Source: an uncultured Bacteroides sp. (GTDB lineage: Bacteria; Bacteroidota; Bacteroidia; Bacteroidales; Bacteroidaceae). Taken from it: a DNA stretch of 64,000 bases. Numbering within the stretch: position 1 is the first letter of the stretch; every line of letters begins with the position of its first letter. A program made the position numbers and the translations under genes. Under the pieces are notes generated by a model. The model searched no databases and was not told the origin of the DNA. It saw nothing but the letters and a program-made list of their open reading frames with translations. Location: positions 53,424-117,423 of the forward strand of contig NZ_CABUHK010000005.1 in NCBI RefSeq assembly GCF_902491285.1, in the 5' to 3' direction. Positions 1 to 7,881 of this stretch are shown in pieces.

Positions 1-510
1 CAGTTCGGCAAAAGTCTTGTCGTAACCCTCCGGTTTGAATATGGGGTCGTATCCAAAGCCCGAATCCCCCCGTTTTTCCTTGATTATTTCGCCTTTTATC
101 ACTCCTTCGAAGAGATATTCTTTTCCGTCCAGTATCAGTGATATCGCGGTGCGGAATTGCGCCTTGCGGTTCTCCTTTCCTTCAAGGTCATGGAGTAGTT
201 TGAGCATATTGGCTTGTGCGTCGTGCCCTTCTCCGCCTGCGTAGCGTGCGGAATAAACTCCGGGAGCTCCGTCGAGGGCCTCTACTTCCAGGCCGGTGTC
301 ATCGGCGAAGCAATCCAAACCGTAGTTGTTAAAGATAAAGGAAGATTTCAACAGGGCATTTCCTTCCAGCGTATCAGCCGTTTCGGGAATGTCCGTATGG
401 CAGTCGATATCATTCAGGCTTAACAGTTCTATCTGCTCACCTAATATGGCGGCCACTTCTTCCAGTTTATGAGCATTGTTGGTAGCAAATACAAGTTTGC
501 GTTTCATCAT
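1..510 (-). CDS. rdgB: RdgB/HAM1 non-canonical purine NTP pyrophosphatase (3' end cut by window)
   Basis: Hydrolyses XTP, dITP and ITP to monophosphates in the cytoplasm, keeping deaminated purines out of DNA. The reverse-strand frame is open from the ATG at 510 to position 1, giving 170 residues of a family usually near 190, so about 20 C-terminal residues lie outside the window. The family signature is clear: an N-terminal [11 protein letters not shown] nucleotide-binding motif, then the FADDTGLEV motif with catalytic acidic residues, then SARYAG and the C-terminal GFGYDPIF motif. Two ATG codons are adjacent (510 and 507) and either could be the start. It lies downstream of the YitT-type gene on the same strand with 46 bases between them, which hold their own -7 box (528-535). 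Confidence 0.95.
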   Translation of the reverse strand, partial: MMKRKLVFATNNAHKLEEVAAILGEQIELLSLNDIDCHTDIPETADTLEGNALLKSSFIFNNYGLDCFADDTGLEVEALDGAPGVYSARYAGGEGHDAQANMLKLLHDLEGKENRKAQFRTAISLILDGKEYLFEGVIKGEIIKEKRGDSGFGYDPIFKPEGYDKTFAEL

Positions 511-527
511 TTTGTTTCTTGTTTTAG

Positions 528-535
528 CAAAGTTA
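528..535 (-). promoter_or_regulatory. -7 box upstream of rdgB
   Basis: Reverse strand reads TAACTTTG, matching the Bacteroides -7 consensus TAnnTTTG, about 18 bases before the rdgB start. No convincing -33 TTTG is seen at the usual spacing, so this is a partial match only. Confidence 0.45.
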
Positions 536-556
536 TCCGATAGTTGTTCCAATCAG

Positions 557-1474
557 TTATTTCACTTTCAGTTTGTCAAATCCTTCACCATATACTCCGA
601 TAACGGAACTTTGTGAGATAAAGGCATTCGGGTCGATGCGTTTCACCAGGCGGAAGATGTCGAGCGACTGGCGTTTCTTTGCCAATACGACGAGTACTTT
701 TACATTGTTCTTGCTATACCATCCGGTGCCGTCGAGTACCGTTACTCCGCGGTCGGCGTCTTTGATGATGCGGTCGGCTATTTCGTCGTATTTCTTTGAG
801 AAGATGAAGAACTGCACCGATTGGCGGGCACTGTTGATGATCCAGTCAAGCACAACGCCGATGATAAACAGCGTGACAAAACCGAAGATGACACGGCGCC
901 AGTCGTGGAATATAAAGTAGCAGGAACTGATGATGAATACATCACAAATCATAATCATTCGGCCGAGTGACACGTCTTTATACTTGTTGACGATGGCGGC
1001 GATAATATCCGTTCCACCGGTACTTCCGTTGTAGTTGAAAGTAATGCCCAAGCCTACACCACACATGGCTGCGCCGATGATACAAGCCATAAAGTCCTGT
1101 CCTGCGCCGAGCAACAGCGGTTTGCCGTCCGGTGTCATATCCGGTGCTACCACATAATTGTTTACTATTAATTGAAAAAGCCAAAGCAAAAAGGTCAGTA
1201 CAAAGATGGCATAGGTGGTCTTTATGCTGAATCGCGGGCCTAATATCTTGATGGCAAATGTCATCAGGATTGCATTGATAATAAAATACGACCATTGGAT
1301 TGGAAATCCTGTCGCGTAGTAAATGATAGCTCCGATACCGGTGGTACCCCCTGTTGTTATCTGGTAGGGTAGCAGAAATGCCGCCCATCCCAAAGAATAA
1401 CTTATCAATCCGAGAGTGATATAGACATAGTCTTTCACTTCTCTCATTATTTCCGCTTTTGCCGGTTTATGCAT
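557..1474 (-). CDS. YitT family integral membrane protein (DUF161/DUF2179)
   Basis: A predicted inner-membrane protein of unknown transport role. The first 210 or so residues hold about six hydrophobic segments, including one with the sequence YSLGWAAFLLPYQITTGG typical of the YitT membrane domain and a second glycine-rich repeat GSTGGTDIIAAIVNKY. The last 80 or so residues form a soluble DUF2179 domain (DRGVTVLDGTGWYSKN). The reading frame extends to a GTG at 1498, but that codon lies inside a long inverted repeat. The ATG at 1474 or the one at 1447 (MREVKDYVYI) is more likely; I give 1474. It follows leuS on the same strand and may be read through from it, subject to the hairpin between them. 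Confidence 0.88.
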   Translation of the reverse strand: MHKPAKAEIMREVKDYVYITLGLISYSLGWAAFLLPYQITTGGTTGIGAIIYYATGFPIQWSYFIINAILMTFAIKILGPRFSIKTTYAIFVLTFLLWLFQLIVNNYVVAPDMTPDGKPLLLGAGQDFMACIIGAAMCGVGLGITFNYNGSTGGTDIIAAIVNKYKDVSLGRMIMICDVFIISSCYFIFHDWRRVIFGFVTLFIIGVVLDWIINSARQSVQFFIFSKKYDEIADRIIKDADRGVTVLDGTGWYSKNNVKVLVVLAKKRQSLDIFRLVKRIDPNAFISQSSVIGVYGEGFDKLKVK

Positions 1475-1490
1475 AGGGTTTATGATTATT

Positions 1491-1573
1491 TCAGTCACGG
1501 ATTACACGGATTTCACGGTTCTGAGTTAACTGTAAAAACTAACAACCGTGTTATCCGCGTAATCCGTGACTGA
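1491..1573. repeat. 30-base inverted repeat between leuS and the yitT-type gene
   Basis: Arms at 1491-1520 and 1544-1573 are inverted copies of each other with three mismatches, separated by 23 bases. Each arm is itself built from short repeats of the type GGATTACACGGATTTCACGG. The structure starts 7 bases after the leuS stop and runs into the extended 5' end of the next reading frame. It lacks a long T-run, so it looks more like a dispersed palindromic repeat or mRNA-stabilising hairpin than a classic terminator. Confidence 0.7.
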
Positions 1574-1579
1574 TTTGTT

Positions 1580-4414
1580 TTATACTACAACGTTTACAAT
1601 CTTCTTCGGAACAACGATAATTTTTTTCGGAGTTTTGCCTTCAATCCATTTCTGCGAACGTTCGTCGGCCAGTACTGCTGCCTGGATAGCTTCCGAAGCT
1701 TCATCTGCCGCAAATTCCATGTTGAAGCGTGCCTTTCCGTTGAAAGAGATAGTGTAGTTGATGGTATCTTCTTTCAGATATTCTTCGTTGTATGCAGGCC
1801 ACTCGGCGTCACATATGGAAGTCTCGTGTCCGAGTACGTCCCACAACTCTTCGCAAACGTGCGGAGCGAAAGGAGCGAGCACGATAACCAGTTGTTCGAG
1901 TACTTCTTTCTTGTTGCATTTCAGGTTGAAGAGTTCGTTCACACAAATCATGAATGCGCTGACAGAAGTGTTGTAAGAGAACTGTTCGATGTCTCCCGTC
2001 ACTTTCTTAATCAGTTTGTGAAGACTCTTCAATTCTTCTTTAGTTGCCGGTTCGTCCTTCACCAGATATTCGTCCGTGCGACTGTAGAACAGTGACCAGA
2101 ATTTGCGGATAAAGCGGTGTACACCGTCGATACCGTTCGTATCCCAAGGTTTGGATTGTTCTACCGGGCCGAGGAACATTTCGTACATACGGAGTGTATC
2201 CGCACCGTATTTTTCGACAATCATATCCGGGTTGACAACGTTGAACATGGACTTGCTCATCTTTTCAACTGCCCATCCGCAGATGTACTTTCCGTCTTCG
2301 AGAATGAACTCCGCTGTTTTGTATTCCGGACGCCATGCCTTGAATGCCTCCAAATCCAGTATGTCGTTGGATACGATGTTTACGTCTACGTGGATGGGAG
2401 TAACCTCATATTGGTCTTTCAGGTTCAGCGAGACGAATGTATTGGTATCTTTGATACGATATACAAAGTTACTGCGGCCTTGAATCATACCTTGGTTTAC
2501 TAACTTTTGGAACGGTTCTTCCATGACAGACACACCTGTGTCGTGCAGGAACTTATTCCAGAAACGGGAGTAAATCAGGTGTCCGGTGGCATGTTCCGTA
2601 CCACCTACGTAGAGGTCTACGTTCTTCCAGTACTGGTCTATTTTCGGGTCAACCAGTGCTTTATGATTGCGTGGATCCATATAACGCAGGTAATAAGCGG
2701 AAGAGCCGGCGAATCCCGGCATCGTATTCAGTTCCAGCGGGAAGATGGTCACGTTGTCGATTTTTTCGTTGTCTGTGATACATTTGTTCACTGTATCCCA
2801 AGCCCATTTGGTGGCGTGTCCCAATGGCGGTTCACCGGTTTCGGTAGGCAGGAACTTGGCAACTTCCGGAAGTTCCAGCGGCAGGCAGCTTTCATCAATC
2901 ATGTAAGGCATTCCGTCCTTGTAATAAACAGGGAACGGCTCGCCCCAGTAACGTTGGCGTGAGAAGATGGCGTCGCGCAGGCGATAGTTCACCTTTACAC
3001 GTCCCAGGTTATGCTCTTTCACATATTGTTTTGTCTTTTCAATCGCTTCTTTGATAGTCAGTCCGTTCAGCGAAAGGTCACAGTAAGGAGTGACATCCGG
3101 ACGCGGAGAGTTGCAGACGATACCTTCTTTGGCATCGAAACTTTCTTCGCTAACATCGCAACCTTCTACCAACGGGCGGATTTCCAGTCCGAAATGTTTG
3201 GCAAACGCATAGTCGCGGCTATCGTGGGCGGGTACAGCCATAATGGCTCCCGTTCCGTATCCTGCCAATACGTAGTCACTAATCCAGATGGGCACTGCTT
3301 CACCCGTGAACGGATTGATGGCATACGAACCACTGAATACACCCGTAACACTGCGGTCGGCGATACGCTCGCGTTCCGTACGTTTTTTGGTACGGTCGAG
3401 GTAAGCGTCTACTTCTGCTTTCTGTTCGGGAGTGGTTAATTGCGCCACCAGTTCGCTTTCCGGCGCCAATACCATAAAGGTAACGCCGAACATCGTGTCT
3501 GCACGGGTAGTGAAGATGGTAAATTCGAGGTCGCTGTCTTTCACTTTGAATTGAACTTCGGCACCTTCCGAACGTCCTATCCAGTTTCTTTGGGTTTCTT
3601 TCAGAGAATCTGTCCAGTCGATGGTATCCAGTCCGTCAAGCAGGCGTTGCGCGTAAGCAGATACACGCAGGCACCACTGGCGCATCTTCTTCTGAATAAC
3701 GGGGAAACCGCCACGTTCGCTGACACCGTCCACTACTTCGTCATTGGCCAATACCGTTCCTAATTCGGCACACCAGTTTACCATTGTCTCACCCAGATAG
3801 GCGATACGGTAGTTCATCAGGATTTCCTGTTTCTCCTTTTCACTTTTTGCGTTCCATTCGTCGGCGGTAAAACTGATTTCTTCGCTGCAAGCGGCATTCA
3901 GCCCTTCGTTTCCGTAGATGGCGAAGGCCTTTTCCAGTTCCTCGATAGGACGTGCCTGTTGTTCGTCATTGCAATAATAGCTGTTGAACATCTTTTGGAA
4001 AGCCCATTGTGTCCAGTGGTAATATTCCGGGTCGCAAGTACGGATTTCACGGTTCCAGTCGAAAGAGAAACCTATCTTGTCCAATTGCTCGCGGTAGCGG
4101 TTGATATTATTGATGGTAGTGATTGCGGGATGTTGTCCGGTCTGGATGGCATACTGTTCAGCGGGCAGGCCGTAAGCATCGTATCCCATCGGATTGAGTA
4201 CATTGAAGCCCTGCAGTCGTTTGTAACGGGCGTAAATATCCGAAGCGATGTATCCCAGCGGGTGTCCTACGTGTAGGCCGGCTCCTGACGGGTAAGGGAA
4301 CATGTTTAGTACATAAAATTTTTGCTTCGAATCGTCTTCCGTAACTTGGTAGGTTTTCTCTTCCACCCACCTTTTCTGCCACTTCTTTTCAATTTCTCTG
4401 AAATTGTACTCCAT
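1580..4414 (-). CDS. leuS: Leucyl-tRNA synthetase
   Basis: Charges tRNA-Leu with leucine in the cytoplasm (class I synthetase). At 944 residues the length is right for Bacteroidetes LeuRS. Visible landmarks in order are the HIGH-type motif HVGHPLGY near residue 47, the inserted editing domain in the middle third ([18 protein letters not shown], then [13 protein letters not shown]), the catalytic-domain [15 protein letters not shown] segment, the KMSKS motif ([14 protein letters not shown]) and the C-terminal anticodon-binding helical domain. The start ATG at 4414 directly begins the conserved [13 protein letters not shown] opening. A -7 box lies about 55 bases upstream. Many antisense frames in this gene are shadows of its codons. 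Confidence 0.98.
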   Translation of the reverse strand: MEYNFREIEKKWQKRWVEEKTYQVTEDDSKQKFYVLNMFPYPSGAGLHVGHPLGYIASDIYARYKRLQGFNVLNPMGYDAYGLPAEQYAIQTGQHPAITTINNINRYREQLDKIGFSFDWNREIRTCDPEYYHWTQWAFQKMFNSYYCNDEQQARPIEELEKAFAIYGNEGLNAACSEEISFTADEWNAKSEKEKQEILMNYRIAYLGETMVNWCAELGTVLANDEVVDGVSERGGFPVIQKKMRQWCLRVSAYAQRLLDGLDTIDWTDSLKETQRNWIGRSEGAEVQFKVKDSDLEFTIFTTRADTMFGVTFMVLAPESELVAQLTTPEQKAEVDAYLDRTKKRTERERIADRSVTGVFSGSYAINPFTGEAVPIWISDYVLAGYGTGAIMAVPAHDSRDYAFAKHFGLEIRPLVEGCDVSEESFDAKEGIVCNSPRPDVTPYCDLSLNGLTIKEAIEKTKQYVKEHNLGRVKVNYRLRDAIFSRQRYWGEPFPVYYKDGMPYMIDESCLPLELPEVAKFLPTETGEPPLGHATKWAWDTVNKCITDNEKIDNVTIFPLELNTMPGFAGSSAYYLRYMDPRNHKALVDPKIDQYWKNVDLYVGGTEHATGHLIYSRFWNKFLHDTGVSVMEEPFQKLVNQGMIQGRSNFVYRIKDTNTFVSLNLKDQYEVTPIHVDVNIVSNDILDLEAFKAWRPEYKTAEFILEDGKYICGWAVEKMSKSMFNVVNPDMIVEKYGADTLRMYEMFLGPVEQSKPWDTNGIDGVHRFIRKFWSLFYSRTDEYLVKDEPATKEELKSLHKLIKKVTGDIEQFSYNTSVSAFMICVNELFNLKCNKKEVLEQLVIVLAPFAPHVCEELWDVLGHETSICDAEWPAYNEEYLKEDTINYTISFNGKARFNMEFAADEASEAIQAAVLADERSQKWIEGKTPKKIIVVPKKIVNVVV

Positions 4415-4468
4415 AGTGATAAAGTTTTTATTTATAGTGATTTATACTGTATATTTCATTTTGAGGCA

Positions 4469-4476
4469 CAAATTTA
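4469..4476 (-). promoter_or_regulatory. -7 box of leuS promoter
   Basis: Reverse strand reads TAAATTTG, a full match to TAnnTTTG, placing a start site near 4462 and a leader of about 48 bases before the leuS ATG. The -33 region is weak (GGTTATC). Confidence 0.5.
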
Positions 4477-4509
4477 CGTGTTTATTTTCAGATAACCACG
4501 TTTTACCTA

Positions 4510-4540
4510 TTGACTTTCTCGTTTTTATTTCGTATATTTG
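4510..4540 (+). promoter_or_regulatory. Vegetative promoter of a candidate small RNA
   Basis: TTG at 4510-4512 and TATATTTG at 4533-4540 are separated by 20 bases, matching the Bacteroides promoter pattern. Expected start is near 4547. No substantial coding frame follows (only an 11-codon frame at about 4567), but an intrinsic terminator lies at 4636-4672. Confidence 0.55.
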
Positions 4541-4546
4541 GAATCA

Positions 4547-4672
4547 AATAAAACAGAAAATAGAATATGAAATATATAAATATTATTACATGGATTCAAT
4601 AGGTTAGAGGTGCGTAATGCACTATGAGGATAACGAATGGGCAAGAAACTGTGAAGGTTCTTGCCCATTTTT
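4547..4672 (+). ncRNA. Candidate small RNA, about 125 nt
   Basis: This call rests on architecture only: a promoter with both boxes (4510-4540), about 90 bases without a credible gene, then a strong terminator hairpin. I do not recognise the sequence as a known RNA family. It is divergent from leuS and ends about 440 bases before the DMT transporter start, so it does not look like a leader of that gene, which has its own promoter at 5053-5086. It could also encode the short peptide starting at 4567 (11 codons). Confidence 0.4.
4636..4672 (+). terminator. Rho-independent terminator
   Basis: Perfect 12-base arms, AATGGGCAAGAA (4636-4647) and TTCTTGCCCATT (4658-4669), with a 10-base loop and a T-rich tail. 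On the plus strand it ends the candidate small RNA. Confidence 0.8.
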
Positions 4673-4714
4673 GTTGCAATAATTCTATTTCATCCATCGA
4701 AAGCGTCTAAAAAT

Positions 4715-4773
4715 AGTTTATAATAAACTTGGAGACCGTTTATAATAAACTGTTTCATTATTTATTATAAACT
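4715..4773. repeat. Three near-palindromic AGTTTATAATAAACT repeats
   Basis: Copies lie at 4715-4729 (AGTTTATAATAAACT), 4738-4751 (GTTTATAATAAACT) and 4761-4773 in inverted orientation (TTTATTATAAACT). Each copy is nearly its own reverse complement. The spacing is about two helical turns. They could be operator sites for a dimeric regulator or a folding RNA element. They lie 340-400 bases upstream of the DMT transporter start. Confidence 0.55.
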
Positions 4774-4913
4774 CGAAGTAAGTTTATGCAGTTTCGGGCG
4801 TAAAGTGTAAAGAAGAGAGAGTGCTTGCTATTTAAAAAAGGAAATATTTGATAAACAAAACGTACATGAAAAGGAAACTGTAATGGTTGACGTATTATTT
4901 TACAATATACAGT

Positions 4914-5021
4914 TTATACATTGTCTTTTTCTTCCTTCTCTATCATCTTGTCACAATATGCCATACATACGGCACATTTCCGGATAGTCACTTCACGTAA
5001 CACCTCTGTTCGTACCGGCAT
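4914..5021 (-). CDS. Possible 35-residue cysteine-containing protein
   Basis: A short reverse-strand frame runs from an ATG at 5021 to a TAA at 4914-4916. The peptide opens MPVRTEVLREVTIRKC and carries cysteines in the pattern C-x2-C-x3-C (CAVCMAYC), then a charged tail (KMIEKEEKDNV). The composition looks protein-like rather than random. I see no -7 box upstream and no Shine-Dalgarno. It may be a small metal-binding protein, the remnant of a larger gene or chance. Confidence 0.3.
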   Translation of the reverse strand: MPVRTEVLREVTIRKCAVCMAYCDKMIEKEEKDNV

Positions 5022-5052
5022 ATACTCGTATTTTTATTTATATGGAGGATTT

Positions 5053-5086
5053 TTTGCACATATATTCTCAATTCCCCGTATCTTTG
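5053..5086 (+). promoter_or_regulatory. Promoter of the DMT transporter gene
   Basis: TTTG (5053-5056) and TATCTTTG (5079-5086) with 22 bases between; slightly wide for the Bacteroides consensus. It predicts a start near 5093 and a 23-base leader. Confidence 0.6.
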
Positions 5087-5115
5087 CACCCTATTAAAAA
5101 ACATTACCGTCATCT

Positions 5116-5991
5116 ATGGAATTGAAGCATGGATATTATCATCTGATTGCTATACTTGTAGTTGCTGTCTGGGGACTGACCTTCATATCGACCAAAGTAT
5201 TGATTAATCACGGACTGACCCCTCAGGAAATATTCTTCTATCGTTTTCTCATTGCTTATCTGGGCATTTGGGTAATTTCTCCCAAACGTCTGTTTACGAG
5301 TAGTTGGAAAGACGAACTTTGGTTGATGGCAGGAGGTCTTTTCGGTGGTTCACTCTATTTCTTTACAGAGAATACAGCTTTAGGCATTACGCAAGCGTCT
5401 AATGTCGCCTTTATCATTTGCACAGCTCCTTTGCTTACCACCATCCTTTCCCTTCTCTTTTATAAGAGTGAAAAAGCCACCAAAGGTTTGATTTATGGTT
5501 CCATATTAGCTTTAATCGGAGTGGGACTGGTGGTTTTCAACGGTAGTTTTGTGCTTAAATTGTCTCCGGTAGGGGATTTGCTGACTTTACTTGCTGCCCT
5601 GTCGTGGGCATTTTATAGTCTGGTGATAAAGAAAATGACAGGGTGTTACCCTACGGTATTTATCACCCGTAAGATATTCTTTTATGGAGTATTGACCATA
5701 CTTCCCGCCTTTCTGCTTCATCCGCTGCAACCGGATTTTGATGTACTTTTAAAGCCGGTGGTATTGTCCAATCTCCTGTTCTTGGCGGTTCTTGCTTCTT
5801 TAATCTGCTATATTCTCTGGAATGTGGTTTTGAAACAGTTGGGGACGATGCGGGCTTCCAATTATATCTATTTGAATCCGCTTGTTACGATGGTGGCTTC
5901 GGTACTCATTCTCCACGAGCAAATTACGTGGATTACTTTGATGGGAGCGGCTTGTATTATATTGGGAGTTTATCTGGCAGAAAAGAAATAG
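5116..5991 (+). CDS. EamA/DMT superfamily transporter
   Basis: A 291-residue inner-membrane protein of the drug/metabolite transporter superfamily. It shows the usual ten hydrophobic segments arranged as two EamA repeats (about residues 8-141 and 152-288). The first repeat opens AVWGLTFISTKVLINHGLTP, the classic EamA start. The second repeat holds ALSWAFYSLVIKK and ends ILHEQITWITLMGAACIILGVYLAEKK. Members export amino acids, nucleosides or other metabolites; the substrate cannot be told from sequence. It is a single-gene unit with its own promoter, convergent with the ECF sigma gene 25 bases downstream. Confidence 0.9.
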   Translation: MELKHGYYHLIAILVVAVWGLTFISTKVLINHGLTPQEIFFYRFLIAYLGIWVISPKRLFTSSWKDELWLMAGGLFGGSLYFFTENTALGITQASNVAFIICTAPLLTTILSLLFYKSEKATKGLIYGSILALIGVGLVVFNGSFVLKLSPVGDLLTLLAALSWAFYSLVIKKMTGCYPTVFITRKIFFYGVLTILPAFLLHPLQPDFDVLLKPVVLSNLLFLAVLASLICYILWNVVLKQLGTMRASNYIYLNPLVTMVASVLILHEQITWITLMGAACIILGVYLAEKK

Positions 5992-6016
5992 GAGAATATG
6001 ACTTCTAGTGGGAGGT

Positions 6017-6559
6017 TTAGAATAAATAATGATATTGTGTTCCTAAGAATTTCCGGATCTGTTTCAGTGCTTTCGTAATTTGCGCCTCTACTGTTTTAAC
6101 GGATATGTCCATTGATTCTGCAATTTCCTGATTTGTCAGATTTTTCGTACGGCTTCTCAGAAACACTTCACGGCATTTGTCGGGAAGCGAGAGGATAGCT
6201 TCCTGAATCAGATTGTTCAGTTCTTCTGTTTCCAGTGAATCGGTGACGTTTACTTGTGGGGTATCCTGCCCGTTGATATCATCCAGTGATACAGTAGCCT
6301 TTCTATCCCGTATGGCGTTCAGGCATCTGTTTTTGGCAGCCTGGAAAAGATAAGCCTTGAAAGTGAGCCTGATCTCAAGTTTTTTCCTGTTCTCCCATAC
6401 CGACACGAAGATGTCACTTGCTATATCTTCCGCTTCTTGGGTATCCCCTAAATACAGATACATAAAACGGCAAAGAGCTGTGAAATAAGTATCAAAGATA
6501 TACTTGAACGCCTGTTTATCATCATTCTTTATTAATTGTAAAAGGAAGATATCGTCCAT
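6017..6559 (-). CDS. ECF-type RNA polymerase sigma-70 factor (locus 1)
   Basis: Directs RNA polymerase to the promoters of locus 1 when released by its FecR anti-sigma factor. The protein (180 residues from the ATG at 6559) has sigma region 2 near its N-terminus (AFKYIFDTYFTALCRFMYLYLG, EAEDIASDIFVSVWENR) and a region 4 helix-turn-helix near the C-terminus (LPDKCREVFLRSR, LTNQEIAESMDISVKTVEAQI). The frame extends to a TTG at 6592, but that codon lies inside a TAACTTTG -7 box (6590-6597), so the ATG MDDIFLLQLI is the true start. It is divergent from the FecR gene, 143 bases away. Confidence 0.93.
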   Translation of the reverse strand: MDDIFLLQLIKNDDKQAFKYIFDTYFTALCRFMYLYLGDTQEAEDIASDIFVSVWENRKKLEIRLTFKAYLFQAAKNRCLNAIRDRKATVSLDDINGQDTPQVNVTDSLETEELNNLIQEAILSLPDKCREVFLRSRTKNLTNQEIAESMDISVKTVEAQITKALKQIRKFLGTQYHYLF

Positions 6560-6589
6560 AGTGTTTGTAATTAGGTTAGTAGAATGTTG

Positions 6590-6597
6590 CAAAGTTA
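6590..6597 (-). promoter_or_regulatory. -7 box of the locus 1 sigma gene
   Basis: Reverse strand TAACTTTG, a full match to TAnnTTTG, 30 bases upstream of the ATG at 6559. It decides the start choice, since the longer frame would begin within the promoter. Confidence 0.55.
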
Positions 6598-6702
6598 AAG
6601 AATATTTTTTTAGTAGAAACTAAAAAAAACGCTTTTCTGAATAAGGGTATGATTCGTTTTTTGTGTCATAGTATCGGTAACAGTTAAAAAAGACAGCGAA
6701 GC

Positions 6703-7767
6703 ATGAAAAAAGAAATACCTTGGGAGCTAATCATTTCCGACTTGAAACAGGACATATCCGATGCTGGCAAAAAGCAGTTGGAGGAGTGGTTGTCTGCCGC
6801 CGAAAACCGGGAAGTGTATGAAGGACTACGGGGAGTTTGGGAAAAGGTGCGTGCAAAGGTTATCAGTTATACGCCGGACTTGGATTTCTACTGGAAAGAG
6901 TTGATGCAGCGTATGGAGAAGTGTGAAGAGGCTGAACAGAGACAGGCTGAAGAACAGGAAAAAGCGGAAAGTAAAGTTGAAGTGAGTTTCAAGGATAAGG
7001 GACAATCCGTTCGTTTGTGGGTTTCCTCCCGTTTTCAGCGTTATGTGGCAGCTTGCATAGTTATAGCTGTTTTTCTTTCCGCTTCTTTATATATAGGTAT
7101 AAAGATTGGGCAGCCGGAAATGGCACGACAAACCTATTCCAATTGGGGAGGAAAATCGGAAGTAGCCTTACCCGACGGATCGAATGTATGGATTCATTCG
7201 GCCACTTCGCTGACTTACAATACAAACTATTATTCGAAAAACAGAAATGTACGTTTGAGTGGCGAGGCTTACTTTGATGTGGCACACGACAAGGATCATC
7301 CATTTGTAGTTGAAACCGAAGGAATGAAAATCACGGTACACGGAACAAAATTCAATGTAGAATCCTTTCCCGGTTCGGAAAATACATTTGTCAGTTTGAA
7401 AGAGGGTTCGGTTTCGTTGGAGACGAAGGCGGAAACGCGCTTTCTACGACCGGGAGAAGTGGGTACTTTCAATAAACGGAACGGGAGGCTTCAGATAGAA
7501 AAAGGAGATATCGAACTGGCTGTCTCATGGGCAAGTAACCAGATTGTATTTAAAAACAGACCTTTGAATGAGATTTGCCCTCTTCTTTCCAAATGGTATA
7601 ATGTAGAGATACATCTGTCTCCCGAATTACAGGAACAGTATAGATACACATTTACTTTGCGACACGAACCATTGGAAGAAATTATGAGAATCATGTCGCG
7701 CATCCATCCTATCAACTATGAATTTAGTGATGAGAATGTGTTGACGATTTTGCCGAAACAGAAATAA
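6703..7767 (+). CDS. FecR-family anti-sigma factor (locus 1)
   Basis: Inner-membrane regulator that holds the divergent ECF sigma factor and passes on the signal from SusC. The protein has 354 residues: a cytoplasmic sigma-binding N-terminus (about 1-105, rich in Glu/Lys/Gln), one membrane helix (about 113-132, YVAACIVIAVFLSASLYIGI), a periplasmic FecR domain (SEVALPDGSNVWIHSATSL, GEAYFDVAHDKDHPFVVET, VHGTKFNV) and a C-terminal DUF4974 STN-like domain from about residue 275. It starts the plus-strand locus and is followed 114 bases later by the M60 peptidase gene. Confidence 0.95.
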   Translation: MKKEIPWELIISDLKQDISDAGKKQLEEWLSAAENREVYEGLRGVWEKVRAKVISYTPDLDFYWKELMQRMEKCEEAEQRQAEEQEKAESKVEVSFKDKGQSVRLWVSSRFQRYVAACIVIAVFLSASLYIGIKIGQPEMARQTYSNWGGKSEVALPDGSNVWIHSATSLTYNTNYYSKNRNVRLSGEAYFDVAHDKDHPFVVETEGMKITVHGTKFNVESFPGSENTFVSLKEGSVSLETKAETRFLRPGEVGTFNKRNGRLQIEKGDIELAVSWASNQIVFKNRPLNEICPLLSKWYNVEIHLSPELQEQYRYTFTLRHEPLEEIMRIMSRIHPINYEFSDENVLTILPKQK

Positions 7768-7818
7768 TAACAATGAAATCATTTTTTTATAAACCGGATT
7801 ACAGCAACAATTCATAGG

Positions 7819-7870
7819 CTGACCCCCTGTTAAAGTGAGTGGTGTTGTAATCTAATAGTTAACTTTTAAT
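7819..7870 (+). promoter_or_regulatory. Leader motif shared with susC of the same locus
   Basis: CTGACCC at 7819-7825 and AGTTAACTTTTAA at 7857-7869. The latter lies 25 bases before the M60 start codon. The same two blocks occur before susC (11506 and 11534), with the second again exactly 25 bases before its ATG. This may be a shared promoter, processing or translation-initiation element; which of these cannot be told here. Confidence 0.4.
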
Positions 7871-7881
7871 ATTTAATCATT

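Noticed and set aside
2103..3763. Long plus-strand frames across leuS
   Set aside because: They are antisense shadows of the leuS codons; no promoter, no family resemblance, and leuS itself is unmistakable.
6560..6592. Longer start (TTG at 6592) for the locus 1 sigma factor
   Set aside because: The codon lies in a perfect -7 box; the ATG at 6559 gives the usual ECF N-terminus.
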